From Aestuariivita sp. (lineage in GTDB: Bacteria; Pseudomonadota; Alphaproteobacteria; Rhodobacterales; Rhodobacteraceae), in assembly GCF_021404545.1 (NCBI RefSeq), contig NZ_JAAWWD010000006.1:24120-88119 (forward strand): a stretch of DNA of 64,000 nt, given 5' to 3'. This document shows, in pieces, positions 42,300 through 51,059 of this stretch; position 1 is the stretch's first letter; every line of letters starts with the position of its first letter. Below the pieces are notes generated by a model. It was not told the DNA's origin. It did not search any database and worked only from the letters and a program-made list of their open reading frames with translations. The position numbers and the translations under genes are program-made.

Positions 42300-42354
42300 G
42301 AGCAGGACAAACGGTCCATGGTCTGTTTTGTCCTGCTCGCCCGACTTTCGGGCG
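42300..42354 (+). other. Two hairpins after the CRISPR-like repeat (terminator or tracrRNA tail)
   Basis: GAGCAGGACAAAC (42300-42312) pairs with GTTTTGTCCTGCTC (42325-42338) with one bulged base, and CGCCCGA-CTT-TCGGGCG (42338-42354) follows. Back-to-back hairpins behind an anti-repeat are the layout of tracrRNAs; alternatively they are terminator-like structures. Neither has a long T-run after it. Confidence 0.45.
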
Positions 42355-42756
42355 CCACAAGCTCTGGGCAAATACAGTTCAGCTCCGCTCTGCACCCAAA
42401 ACCACTGATGAGGCGAACTCATTGTTGTCCGCTTTCCCGGAGGTTTTTAAATGCGGGCCGACGTGCGGCGCAGCCGCACATGCACCCGGCTGAAGCCAAA
42501 TCTACTTAGGTCTGGCGAGCCTCTCGGCTGTGCCCGCGACCCAGCCCGCGCTTTTCTGTCCGAGACTCAAATCCGAACTGAGGGGCTTTTCGAGGATCAC
42601 ACCGTTTTGGAACATCAGCAAGCGATTGGTGAAGGCGCTATCATTCCATCACCAGCAATCGGGCGGTTCTCACAGGCTGATACCAGGAGGTCATTGTCAA
42701 ACAGCGTACCACCTGCTTAGATCGCCACAACCACTTGGGGAAGTGTTTGAACGCAT
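42355..42756. other. Gap between CRISPR remnant and ABC transporter operon
   Basis: About 400 bases with no gene that I can support. A short stretch GGCTGATACCAGG near 42677 is identical to one at 2288-2300, probably by chance. The promoter of the transporter operon should lie in the right part. Confidence 0.4.
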
Positions 42757-43851
42757 ATGAAAGACCTTGAAGCAGATATCTTCCTGCGGTTCGATGACGT
42801 CAAGAAAAGCTATGACCAAAAACACCTTGTGGTGAAAGGCTTTGACATGGACGTGCGGGACGGTGAGTTTATCACGCTGCTTGGGCCGTCTGGATCAGGC
42901 AAGACTACGGTTTTGATGATGCTGGCCGGGTTTGAAAGTGTCACATCCGGCGATATCTCTATTGCGGGCAAGTCGATCAACCGCACGGCGCCGTATAAGC
43001 GGAATATCGGCATGGTGTTTCAAAACTATGCCTTGTTTCCGCATATGACCGTGGCAGAAAACCTCGCCTATCCGCTGACGGTGCGCAAAATGCCCAAAGC
43101 GCAGATCAAGGAACAGGTGGCCAAGTACCTCAAATTGGTCGAGCTTTCCGAGTTTGGCGAACGTCGCCCGGGTCAGCTGTCTGGGGGGCAACGTCAGCGT
43201 GTGGCATTGGCACGCGCCATGATTTTCGAGCCAACGCTGATCTTGATGGATGAACCGCTTGGTGCGCTGGACAAAAATCTGCGCGAACAGATGCAGTTCG
43301 AGATCACCCGCCTACACAAACAGCTTGGTTTCACAGTGATCTATGTGACCCACGACCAGACCGAAGCTCTGTCGATGTCCAGCCGGATCGCGGTTTTCAA
43401 CGACGGCGTCGTGCAGCAATGCGCGCCACCTTCTGAGCTGTATGAGCGCCCGGCCAATGCATTTGTGGCGGACTTTATTGGCGAAAACAACTTTGTCCCT
43501 GGCAAGGTCAAATCGATACACGGGGATACCGCACAGGTTGAAACCGATGGCGGGAGGATCGTGGCACAAAAGGCCCATGGACTTGGCGAAGGCGCTGCTT
43601 GCCGCGTGTCGATCCGGCCTGAAAAACTGTTTATTCATCCCACGACACATGCGCATGACAATGCCCTGACCGTGCGGTTCAACACACGCATCTATGTTGG
43701 CGACTTTATTCGCTATTACTTCAAGCTGCCTGATGGCACCGACATTATCGTTAAAGTCCTCAACGATTTATCCGCACCGGAGTTTGACGATGGCGCGGAA
43801 GCCCAGCTTCTTTGGCTGGCATCCGACTGCATTGCCTTCCCGGCTGGGTGA
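42757..43851 (+). CDS. ABC transporter ATP-binding protein, polyamine (PotA) type
   Basis: This 364-residue protein has Walker A GPSGSGKTT, the Q-loop QNYALFPHMTV, signature LSGGQRQRVALARA, Walker B LILMDEPLGALDKN and H-loop YVTHDQTEA, followed by a C-terminal TOBE domain. It powers import by the two permeases encoded downstream. Gene order ATPase, binding protein, permease, permease and sequence character place it with spermidine/putrescine and related importers. The exact substrate is not determined. Confidence 0.93.
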   Translation: MKDLEADIFLRFDDVKKSYDQKHLVVKGFDMDVRDGEFITLLGPSGSGKTTVLMMLAGFESVTSGDISIAGKSINRTAPYKRNIGMVFQNYALFPHMTVAENLAYPLTVRKMPKAQIKEQVAKYLKLVELSEFGERRPGQLSGGQRQRVALARAMIFEPTLILMDEPLGALDKNLREQMQFEITRLHKQLGFTVIYVTHDQTEALSMSSRIAVFNDGVVQQCAPPSELYERPANAFVADFIGENNFVPGKVKSIHGDTAQVETDGGRIVAQKAHGLGEGAACRVSIRPEKLFIHPTTHAHDNALTVRFNTRIYVGDFIRYYFKLPDGTDIIVKVLNDLSAPEFDDGAEAQLLWLASDCIAFPAG

Positions 43852-43908
43852 GCGAAGACAGGGCAAGCCGGGGCCCTTTAAAACACCCGGACGGACAAGG
43901 AGATACCG

Positions 43909-44949
43909 ATGAAGAAGCATCTGACGTTACTGACCGCCTTGGCGCTGACCGCCAGCCCCCTTGCGGCCCAAGACCTTACCGTGACCTCATTCGGCGGGGC
44001 CTATGGCGCTGCGCAAAAGGAGCATATGATCGATCCTTTTGTGGCCGAAACTGGCATGAATATCCTGTTTGAGGATTACGGTGGTGGCATCGCTGAAATG
44101 AAAGCACAGGTTGAAGCGAACAACATCCAGTGGGACGTTGTCGATGTCGAAGTGATCGACCTCGAACGTGCGTGCTCCGAAGGTTACCTTGAGATTATCG
44201 ACCAATCAGTGTTGCCGGACGGTGACGACGGCACGCCCGCCGCCGAGGATTTCATCCCCGACGCCTTGGCCAACGAATGCGGCGTCGGCAACATCGTCTG
44301 GTCCATCGTCTTTGCCTATAACACAGAGAACGGCCCCGGTCCGCAGACCATCGTCGATTTCTTTGACACCGAAGCCTTCCCCGGCAAGCGTGGTTTGCGC
44401 AAGCGTCCGCAGGTCAACATGGAATGGGCATTGATCGCCGATGGCGTGGCGCCCGAGGATGTTTATCAGGTTCTCGCGACCGAGGAAGGACAGGCACAGG
44501 CCTTTGCCAAGCTGGACACCATCAAGGAAGACATCGTCTGGTACGATAGCTGGTCGCAGGCACCCGTTCTGCTGAATGACGGTGGCGCGCAAATGGTGCA
44601 GTCCGCCAATGGACGCATCTTCGCGGCCATTCAGGAAGGATCCCCCTTCGCAATTGGCTGGGATAGCCATGTCTACGATCTGGATGTCTGGGCGATCATG
44701 CGCGGCACCCCGAATATGGAAGCCGCGATGGAGTTCATCAAGTTCGCCACCCGCACGGTGCCGCTCTCTGGCATGCAAGATGTCGCCTATGGTCCCACCC
44801 GTCGTTCTGCGCAGGCGTTGCTGCCCGACAGCGTGAAACAAGATCTGCCAACAGCGCATCTCGATGAAGGCCTAAAGGCCGATGGCGTCTTCTGGGCCGA
44901 CTTCGGCGAAAGCCTTGGTGAAAAGTTCAACGAATGGTTGCTGCAGTAA
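43909..44949 (+). CDS. Periplasmic polyamine-like substrate-binding protein (PotD type)
   Basis: This 346-residue protein has a signal peptide (MKKHLTLLTALALTASPLAA) and starts the mature part QDLTVTSFGGAYGAAQKEHM, typical of the PotD/PotF-like cluster of extracellular solute-binding proteins. AAGGAG lies upstream. It delivers ligand to the permeases encoded downstream. The ligand may be a polyamine or a related small cation or acid. Confidence 0.92.
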   Translation: MKKHLTLLTALALTASPLAAQDLTVTSFGGAYGAAQKEHMIDPFVAETGMNILFEDYGGGIAEMKAQVEANNIQWDVVDVEVIDLERACSEGYLEIIDQSVLPDGDDGTPAAEDFIPDALANECGVGNIVWSIVFAYNTENGPGPQTIVDFFDTEAFPGKRGLRKRPQVNMEWALIADGVAPEDVYQVLATEEGQAQAFAKLDTIKEDIVWYDSWSQAPVLLNDGGAQMVQSANGRIFAAIQEGSPFAIGWDSHVYDLDVWAIMRGTPNMEAAMEFIKFATRTVPLSGMQDVAYGPTRRSAQALLPDSVKQDLPTAHLDEGLKADGVFWADFGESLGEKFNEWLLQ

Positions 44950-44955
44950 ACCAGG

Positions 44956-44986
44956 ATTCCCCGCGCCGGTGTCCGGTGCGGGGAAT
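44956..44986 (+). other. Intercistronic hairpin between binding protein and permease genes
   Basis: ATTCCCCGC-GCCGG, loop TGT, CCGGT-GCGGGGAAT form a 14-bp stem just after the binding-protein stop. There is no T-run. Such stems often protect the upstream mRNA and keep binding protein more abundant than permease. Confidence 0.7.
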
Positions 44987-45001
44987 ACAAGCTATCCGCA
45001 C

Positions 45002-46243
45002 ATGACAGCCACGTCCCATGGATTAGCCCCTGCCGACGCCCGCAACGCGGCGCGTGAGGTGCGTCGGCAGAAGCTGCAGGCGTTCTTTTTTGTGACGCCT
45101 CTCCTGGTCTTCATCGTCTTTGCTTTTGTCGCGCCGATCACAACGATGCTGTATCGCAGCATCCACAATCCAACAGTGGCAAATCTGATACCCGACACCC
45201 TGGTGGCGTTGCAGGATTGGTCTGGCCAAGAGCTTCCCGACGATACGGTGCTGATCCAATTTGCGACCGACATGAAACGCATGGCGAATGAGCGGACATC
45301 GGGCCAACTGGCCGATGAAATCAATCGCGCGCTGCCGGGCATGTCCAGTGTCGTCAAATCCACCGCGCGCGGACTGCGCCGCGTTGACGATGCCGAGATT
45401 GCCACAAATGGCGCGACCCTTTTGCGGGAGGCCAATGCACGCTGGGCGGATCCCGCGACTTGGAATGCGATCAAGGTGGCAGGCCAGGCCTATTCATCGA
45501 GCTACTACCTGACCTCTGTCGATCTTGAGCGCGCGGCGGATGGCAGCATCGTGCAGCGCGACACCCAGATCTACGTCAAGCTTTACACCAAGACCCTTCG
45601 CATGGCCTTGATCATAACGGTGCTGACGATCCTCTTGGGCTATCCGCTGGCATTCTACATGGCCCATGCATCGGATAGCAGGGCGAACTTCCTGATGATC
45701 TTCGTGCTGCTGCCGTTCTGGACCTCGCTTCTGGTGCGAACCACCGCATGGATTGCGCTGCTGCAAACAAACGGTGTGGTCAATTCAACACTTCTTGCCC
45801 TGGGGATCACGGACCAACCGCTTGAGCTGCTTTACACCCAGTTTTCAACCATCCTTGCGATGACGCATATCTTGCTGCCGTTCATGGTCTTGCCGCTCTA
45901 TGCCGTGATGCGTGGCATTGACCAAAGTTACATGCGGGCTGCAATGTCGATGGGAAGCAAGCCCTTGGGGGCCTGGTACAGGATCTATCTGCCGATGAGC
46001 TTGCCCGGCCTGTCCGCTGGCGCGCTTTTGGTCTTCATCATTTCGGTGGGATACTACATCACGCCCGCTTTGGTCGGTGGCACTGATGGGCAGATGATAT
46101 CCAATATTATCGCGTTCCACATGCAGCAATCCAATAACTGGGAACTTGCCGCGGCATTGGGATCGCTCTTATTGGTGCTGATCCTGCTGCTCTATTGGTT
46201 GTTTGACCGCTTTGTCGGCACTGACAACATCAAGCTGGGATAG
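45002..46243 (+). CDS. ABC transporter permease, PotB type, with large periplasmic insertion
   Basis: This 413-residue inner-membrane permease has a first helix at about residues 26-48 (FFFVTPLLVFIVFAFVAPIT), then a roughly 130-residue extracytoplasmic insertion, then five helices with the permease EAA-like loop (MRAAMSMGSKPLGAWYRIYL). The ATG at 45002 is chosen from the position after the hairpin; no strong ribosome site is seen. It pairs with the next permease. The insertion is longer than in E. coli PotB (275-285 residues in all). Confidence 0.9.
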   Translation: MTATSHGLAPADARNAAREVRRQKLQAFFFVTPLLVFIVFAFVAPITTMLYRSIHNPTVANLIPDTLVALQDWSGQELPDDTVLIQFATDMKRMANERTSGQLADEINRALPGMSSVVKSTARGLRRVDDAEIATNGATLLREANARWADPATWNAIKVAGQAYSSSYYLTSVDLERAADGSIVQRDTQIYVKLYTKTLRMALIITVLTILLGYPLAFYMAHASDSRANFLMIFVLLPFWTSLLVRTTAWIALLQTNGVVNSTLLALGITDQPLELLYTQFSTILAMTHILLPFMVLPLYAVMRGIDQSYMRAAMSMGSKPLGAWYRIYLPMSLPGLSAGALLVFIISVGYYITPALVGGTDGQMISNIIAFHMQQSNNWELAAALGSLLLVLILLLYWLFDRFVGTDNIKLG

Positions 46244-47095
46244 ATGATGAAACAGTTCCCTGAGTATTTCACGCTTTGGCATGTCGCGGGTCACTATGCG
46301 CTGCGGGTCGTGGCGTTCTTGGTGTTGCTGTTCTTGATGGTCCCGATCCTTGTGATGATGCCATTGTCGTTCAACGCCGAGCCGTTCTTTACCTTCACCG
46401 AAGGTATGTTGTCGCTGGATCCAGAGGCCTATTCGCTCCGCTGGTATCAAGAGATCGTGGATGATCAAAACTGGCGGTTGGCCATTTGGAACAGCTTTGT
46501 CATTGGGATTGCAGCCGCGTTTATTGCAACGACGCTCGGGACATTGGCCGCTGTTGGGCTGGCCTCACCATGGATGCCTTACAAACGGCTGATCACGGCG
46601 CTCTTGCTGTCGCCGATGATTGTTCCGCTGATCATTATCGCTGCGGGCATGTTCTTTTTCTACACCCAGTTCAATCTGGTCGGCACCTATGCTGGCCTGA
46701 TCATCGCGCATGCGGCACTGGGCGTTCCGTTTGTGATCATTACGGTTACGGCCACGCTCAGCGGATTTGACAGGACGCTTTTTGTGGCGGGCCTCAGCCT
46801 TGGTGCCTCTCCTGTGAGAGTGTTCTGGGACGTGGTGATCCCGCTGATCAGGCCAGGTGTGATCTCTGGCGGGCTTTTTGCCTTTGTGACCTCGTTTGAT
46901 GAGGTCGTGCTGGTGTTGTTCCTGGCCGGACCGGAACAACGCACGATCCCAAGACAAATGTTCTCTGGGCTACGCGAACAGATCAACCCGACGATCCTTG
47001 CGGTGGCTACGTTGCTCGTCGTTTTGTCTGCGGCCCTTCTCTTTACCCTGGAGTTCTTGCGCAGAAGATCGGTCCGATTGGGTGGGGCAGGATAG
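46244..47095 (+). CDS. ABC transporter permease, PotC type
   Basis: This 283-residue permease has six hydrophobic segments and the EAA loop (VAGLSLGASPVRVFWDVVIP). It starts immediately after the preceding stop; a second ATG directly follows the first and could be the true start. It completes the four-gene importer. No terminator was seen in the 268 bases that follow, which hold no gene I can support. Confidence 0.92.
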   Translation: MMKQFPEYFTLWHVAGHYALRVVAFLVLLFLMVPILVMMPLSFNAEPFFTFTEGMLSLDPEAYSLRWYQEIVDDQNWRLAIWNSFVIGIAAAFIATTLGTLAAVGLASPWMPYKRLITALLLSPMIVPLIIIAAGMFFFYTQFNLVGTYAGLIIAHAALGVPFVIITVTATLSGFDRTLFVAGLSLGASPVRVFWDVVIPLIRPGVISGGLFAFVTSFDEVVLVLFLAGPEQRTIPRQMFSGLREQINPTILAVATLLVVLSAALLFTLEFLRRRSVRLGGAG

Positions 47096-47363
47096 CTGGT
47101 GTCCTACCGCCGTGCCGCACTGCACCTGGACTCCGCGATTTTAGGGCCGAGTGGTTCCGGCTTTGTACGGGACCCGTTCTGTGACACTTGCGGGGCAGGC
47201 GCTTGCAAATCGGACTGCTCAAGGGGGGCGGACGGGGCAATGCCAGCGGGTGAAAAGGTCCACATGCCGTTTGAGTGCGCAGTTGCCGGTTCGGTGCGGA
47301 CTGATCCCCGTTATCGGCGTACCAGCTTTGCAGGAGGCTTCAAAAGGACGCAGATTGGATCCG

Positions 47364-47996
47364 TCATGCGTTGTCCAGCACCGCCAAGGCGCAGATCACT
47401 GGACTTGTGACAGTCTTGATCGAGACGGTCCAGCCGCTGGTGGTGCAGCAGGTCATGTCCCCAATATCTACGTTCACATCCTGAAACCCGAGAGGGATGC
47501 CATCCATTGGGTTCACGGCCTTGTAGACGGCCTCCTTGATTACCAGGAGAAGCCTGCTCGACAGCAGGTCGGGCGTGTAGCGGGCCAGTTCCTGTGGTGT
47601 CGATATGTCGGCCTCCAACCCGGGCGGCAAGGGCAGATCCGGCTCGATGTCGATCCCAATCCCCCTGTATCGGCCGGTTTTCGAGACGGCTGCAACGGCG
47701 AAATCAGAGTCGTGCGCAAGGGCGCCAACCAAACCGACCGGCCAGCACGGTGGTTCGCCGCGGGTTCGCGGAATGGCTTCGGGCGGATGGCCAAGGCGCG
47801 CCATAAGGTCCCGTGCAACGATTCGGGCCGCGCCGCTTTGTCGGCGCACTTTCGGGACCGCCATGCGAAGGGGGGCTGCTTCTTCAGGCCATAACCTTTC
47901 GCCATCCTCAGGCAAGATCCGACGGCAAGCGACCAGCAGATCCGGGCGCGAAAGAGCTTCAAGCGCGGCCTGAAGGTTTGCTGCATCACTGTCCAT
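47364..47996 (-). CDS. 4'-phosphopantetheinyl transferase (Sfp/EntD-like)
   Basis: This protein of about 210 residues transfers phosphopantetheine from CoA to a serine of carrier proteins. The magnesium and CoA motif RGIGIDIEPD (D116, E118) and VIKEAVYKA (K154, E155) are intact. It is encoded divergently from the operon ending in the polyketide synthase, whose carrier domain is the likely target. The ATG used (MDSDAANLQ) has no strong ribosome site, so the start is uncertain by about 20 codons. Confidence 0.9.
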   Translation of the reverse strand: MDSDAANLQAALEALSRPDLLVACRRILPEDGERLWPEEAAPLRMAVPKVRRQSGAARIVARDLMARLGHPPEAIPRTRGEPPCWPVGLVGALAHDSDFAVAAVSKTGRYRGIGIDIEPDLPLPPGLEADISTPQELARYTPDLLSSRLLLVIKEAVYKAVNPMDGIPLGFQDVNVDIGDMTCCTTSGWTVSIKTVTSPVICALAVLDNA

Positions 47997-48258
47997 GCCA
48001 GTTCTATCGCCCGCTCCGCATGAGTTTCCTGGCAGGCTAGTGCAGGTTTTCCCCAATTATCAACATGCAAAGCCTTTCGGTCGTCCTGCTGGTGAGATGA
48101 ATTTTTTCTCTTTAAAAATATATAATTAAGCAAAAAAGTTTGAAAGCCGAAAGATTTACTCGCCAAATGGTTGTTCCTGGAATAGAGTTTTCGTGTCAGT
48201 GTGGAGGCGGGATTGAAGGGACTAGTCTTCAATCGAATTCTTAAGAGGGAACATTGCG

Positions 48259-49125
48259 ATGGATGACATTCATGAAAAACTTGGCGTCTGGCTTTCGAGC
48301 GTAAACACCAACATACGCGACAAAGACGGTGCCATGCATCCGATGCCGGTGCATGAGAATACGGCGATCCTGAACGCGGCCAAAGGGGCAATGGACACCC
48401 CGGCGATGATGCAGGTTACCGGCAATCAGCCGGTGCCGGAGCAGCAGCAGGCGCTTTACGAAGCGCAGAAGACATACGGTGCCAATAGCGACGAAGCAGT
48501 CCAAGCGATGCTGAATGCGCCCGCCACCGGCCTGATGCATATTTCTGACATGGCCCGTACGGCAACCGGCTGGAACCCGGTTCTGCTGGACAGCAATGCA
48601 AATTCCGTCGCCTATGATGCCTATCTTCAGAAGATGCTGAGTTTTCCGCTGGTGACGTTGAACTATGCCAATCACGAGAAAATGGAGCGTACCACCAGTG
48701 ACTGGAACACGCTGATCGATGCGATTGCCGACACGTTTGAAGGCATCGCGGCGGAGGATAAGGGCGCGATTGTGAGCGGCCTGAAGAACCTGGCCCAGGC
48801 GGCGTCGAGCAAGGAAAGCACCGAGCAGACCACCGCACTCTTCTGTCAGAACGCGATCAACACCGCGAACGATACCTATCAGTTCTTCCTCTACAACAGC
48901 ACCGCGACGTTCAAGGAGGAAAAAGGCAAGGGCTTTGACATGAAATCCAATGAGTTCAATGTCCTCAAGATCAAGCTGACGCTGAAGTTCGCGCTTTGGA
49001 CAGAGGAGGCCGTGAAGGTGATCATCGGTCAAACGTCACAGAGCCTGGATGACTGGGTGAACGGCAACAGCACCACGCTGGAGGGTACCAGCCCGATCCC
49101 TGCGCTGCAGCAAGGCACTCCATAA
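48259..49125 (+). CDS. Unknown protein, first of three tandem paralogues before the PKS
   Basis: This is a 288-residue protein without signal peptide or recognised domain. It shares with the next two genes an A-P-A-T-G...A...GWNP block (residues about 87-108 here), an LAQAASSKESTEQTTALFCQ helix region, and a C-terminal QSLDDWVNGNST. AGAGGGA lies upstream. It heads an operon that runs into the polyketide synthase. An AT-rich stretch (TTTAAAAATATATAATTAAG, about 48110-48129) upstream may hold the promoter. Its function may be tied to the polyketide product, but that is inference. Confidence 0.75.
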   Translation: MDDIHEKLGVWLSSVNTNIRDKDGAMHPMPVHENTAILNAAKGAMDTPAMMQVTGNQPVPEQQQALYEAQKTYGANSDEAVQAMLNAPATGLMHISDMARTATGWNPVLLDSNANSVAYDAYLQKMLSFPLVTLNYANHEKMERTTSDWNTLIDAIADTFEGIAAEDKGAIVSGLKNLAQAASSKESTEQTTALFCQNAINTANDTYQFFLYNSTATFKEEKGKGFDMKSNEFNVLKIKLTLKFALWTEEAVKVIIGQTSQSLDDWVNGNSTTLEGTSPIPALQQGTP

Positions 49126-49218
49126 AGACCGGGATCCGGGTCGGGTCAAGCGGATGCGCCACCGCGCGTGGCGCATTTTGACCGGGTGTTTCGGACCTGC
49201 GAGGAGGTGGATACAACG

Positions 49219-50079
49219 ATGACCGATCAATCCGAGCCGTCTGCCGCCCAATGGCACAGGGCGCACAGCGTCCGGCATGTCAAATCCAAGGGCGCCCTTC
49301 ACGATCCCGAAAAGGCGGCGGCGCTGCGTGCGCTGGATCCTCCGGCGGGCGTTGTGCTGTCAGGGGCCGGTCTGGCAGGAACCCAGGCGGATCAAGCCAG
49401 GGAAATGAACGCGGCTGCCAGAAAGGCACTGGACGAATTTGGCAACCAAAGCCAGAATTTCGCCGACGTCTTTTTCACCGCTCCGGCCTCTGCTTTGGCC
49501 GTTCTGACCCAGGGTGCGCGCGCAACCGCGGGCTTTGAGCCGCAGCAGGAGCCACCGAGCACATCCGAGTTCAATGCTTTCACCTCGGCCATCGGGACGA
49601 ATCCGTTGCTGTTTGTGACCTCGGCGATCCAGTTGCACGGCAACTCGGCGGTTTACACGACCGTGGAGGCAGCGATCGAAGGGACGGTGGATCTATTGCC
49701 CTTCGGCATGCCGGACGGACAGCAAAAGGACCTTGCGGCGCTGTTTGCGGAGGAGGCAGAATTGGCAAGGCAGGACGGCAGCACGCCCACGCGCCCGTTC
49801 TCCATCTACCTTTTCCAGATCAGCGCATCCGACCAGTTGGGCTTTAGCCTGACAGGGTCGAACTGGTTGGTCAGCGCTACATATAAGGCCCCGCCTTTTC
49901 ATCGAAACAAGAAACTTGAGATCCGGGTCGAGCTGCAAAACGGGCTCAATGCGGTACTGAAATGGAAGCCCGAGCAATGGAGCGTCGAATGCGCCGAAAT
50001 CGCGAAGGAAACCGATGTGATACCCACTTTTAAGGAATGGGTTGCAGGCTTTAGTACGCCGGTCCCGGATACGATCTAG
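49219..50079 (+). CDS. Unknown protein, second of three tandem paralogues before the PKS
   Basis: This is a 286-residue protein and the most divergent member of the set. It keeps TAPASALAVLTQGARATAGF with the following EP, an LAALFAEEAELARQDG helix, an IYLFQIS strand and EWVAGFSTP at the end. The ATG at 49219 is used because of GAGGAGG about 11 bases upstream; a longer frame has no site. No known family recognised. It is probably cotranscribed with its neighbours. Confidence 0.72.
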   Translation: MTDQSEPSAAQWHRAHSVRHVKSKGALHDPEKAAALRALDPPAGVVLSGAGLAGTQADQAREMNAAARKALDEFGNQSQNFADVFFTAPASALAVLTQGARATAGFEPQQEPPSTSEFNAFTSAIGTNPLLFVTSAIQLHGNSAVYTTVEAAIEGTVDLLPFGMPDGQQKDLAALFAEEAELARQDGSTPTRPFSIYLFQISASDQLGFSLTGSNWLVSATYKAPPFHRNKKLEIRVELQNGLNAVLKWKPEQWSVECAEIAKETDVIPTFKEWVAGFSTPVPDTI

Positions 50080-50148
50080 GACGTATCGGCGCGCTCTGTC
50101 CCAGGACAGGGCAAATGCCCAGGCCGACAAAAGAAGAGACAAAAGACC

Positions 50149-50985
50149 ATGACCGACTTTGCGCAGGACGATTTCGACAGGTGGCTGGCCGCGAATACCG
50201 CGGGGGGCAACACAGGAGAGATGGACCCGGCGCTGCGGCTCCTGGGGTCCCTGGCCGAAGGAACACCTGTGGTGCTGAACAGCACCCTGACAGGCGCCCA
50301 TTCACAACAAGCCCTGGAAAAGGACGCCGCCTATTCCAGCGCCCCTGCGGGCGATCCCGCGATCGAGGCGCTCAAGCAAAGCCCGGCCACGGGGGCGTCG
50401 ATGATCATGACGCTGGCCCAGGCGCAGTCCGGCTATAACCCGTCGGATCCCGCCCAATTGGGATCTGCCAGCATGTTCGTCGCCTATGTCAATCAGGTGC
50501 TGCAGTGCCCGCTCTATTCAGCCGCGATCAACGATCTGATCCAGCTGGATCTACAAGGCAGCTGGGATAAGGCCATTGACCAGATCGTGAGCTATTATGT
50601 CGGCATACCGCAGCGTGATCTCGATACCATCCGACAGAGCCTTGTGACGATCGCGGCGGCGGCCTCGAGCAACCCGTCGACCAACCAGGTGACCAACCTT
50701 TTTGCGCAGACAACGCTCAGCGCGGGTGATGATATCGACGCTTATCTGTATCAATCGAACGTTGTCATGCGCTCCACACGGCATTCGGGCGGCAAGAACC
50801 AGCCCGATTACACGACGAACCAGACCAATATGACGTTGCACAGGGTTCAGCTGCGGTTCGATCAAGCCAATTGGCCGGATCAGGCCGCGAATGTTTACGC
50901 CGCCACCCACCAATCGCTGGCGGACTGGCTGGCCGGTGGGTCGACCCCGACGGGGGACCTGCCCGACAACTGGGCGCCGCGCTAG
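50149..50985 (+). CDS. Unknown protein, third of three tandem paralogues before the PKS
   Basis: This is a 278-residue protein, closest to the first paralogue. It has SPATGASMIMTLAQAQSGYN-P (residues about 78-98), LVTIAAAASSNPSTNQVTNL-F, YLYQSNVVM and a terminal QSLADWLAGGSTP. No signal peptide. The PKS start codon follows 75 bases later. Three related copies suggest a hetero-oligomer or sequential steps, but no catalytic motif is recognised. Confidence 0.75.
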   Translation: MTDFAQDDFDRWLAANTAGGNTGEMDPALRLLGSLAEGTPVVLNSTLTGAHSQQALEKDAAYSSAPAGDPAIEALKQSPATGASMIMTLAQAQSGYNPSDPAQLGSASMFVAYVNQVLQCPLYSAAINDLIQLDLQGSWDKAIDQIVSYYVGIPQRDLDTIRQSLVTIAAAASSNPSTNQVTNLFAQTTLSAGDDIDAYLYQSNVVMRSTRHSGGKNQPDYTTNQTNMTLHRVQLRFDQANWPDQAANVYAATHQSLADWLAGGSTPTGDLPDNWAPR

Positions 50986-51059
50986 CCGTGCCGGAGCGGG
51001 TCGAGGCCATGTTACCATCCTCTCAATTTCGGACATCCTGAGCCGGGGGGCAGCCGCGC

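Noticed and set aside
42676..42690. AGGCTGATACCAGG shared with the leader-peptide region at about 2287-2300
   Set aside because: A 14-base match alone, without surrounding similarity or structure, is within chance for a 64-kb window.
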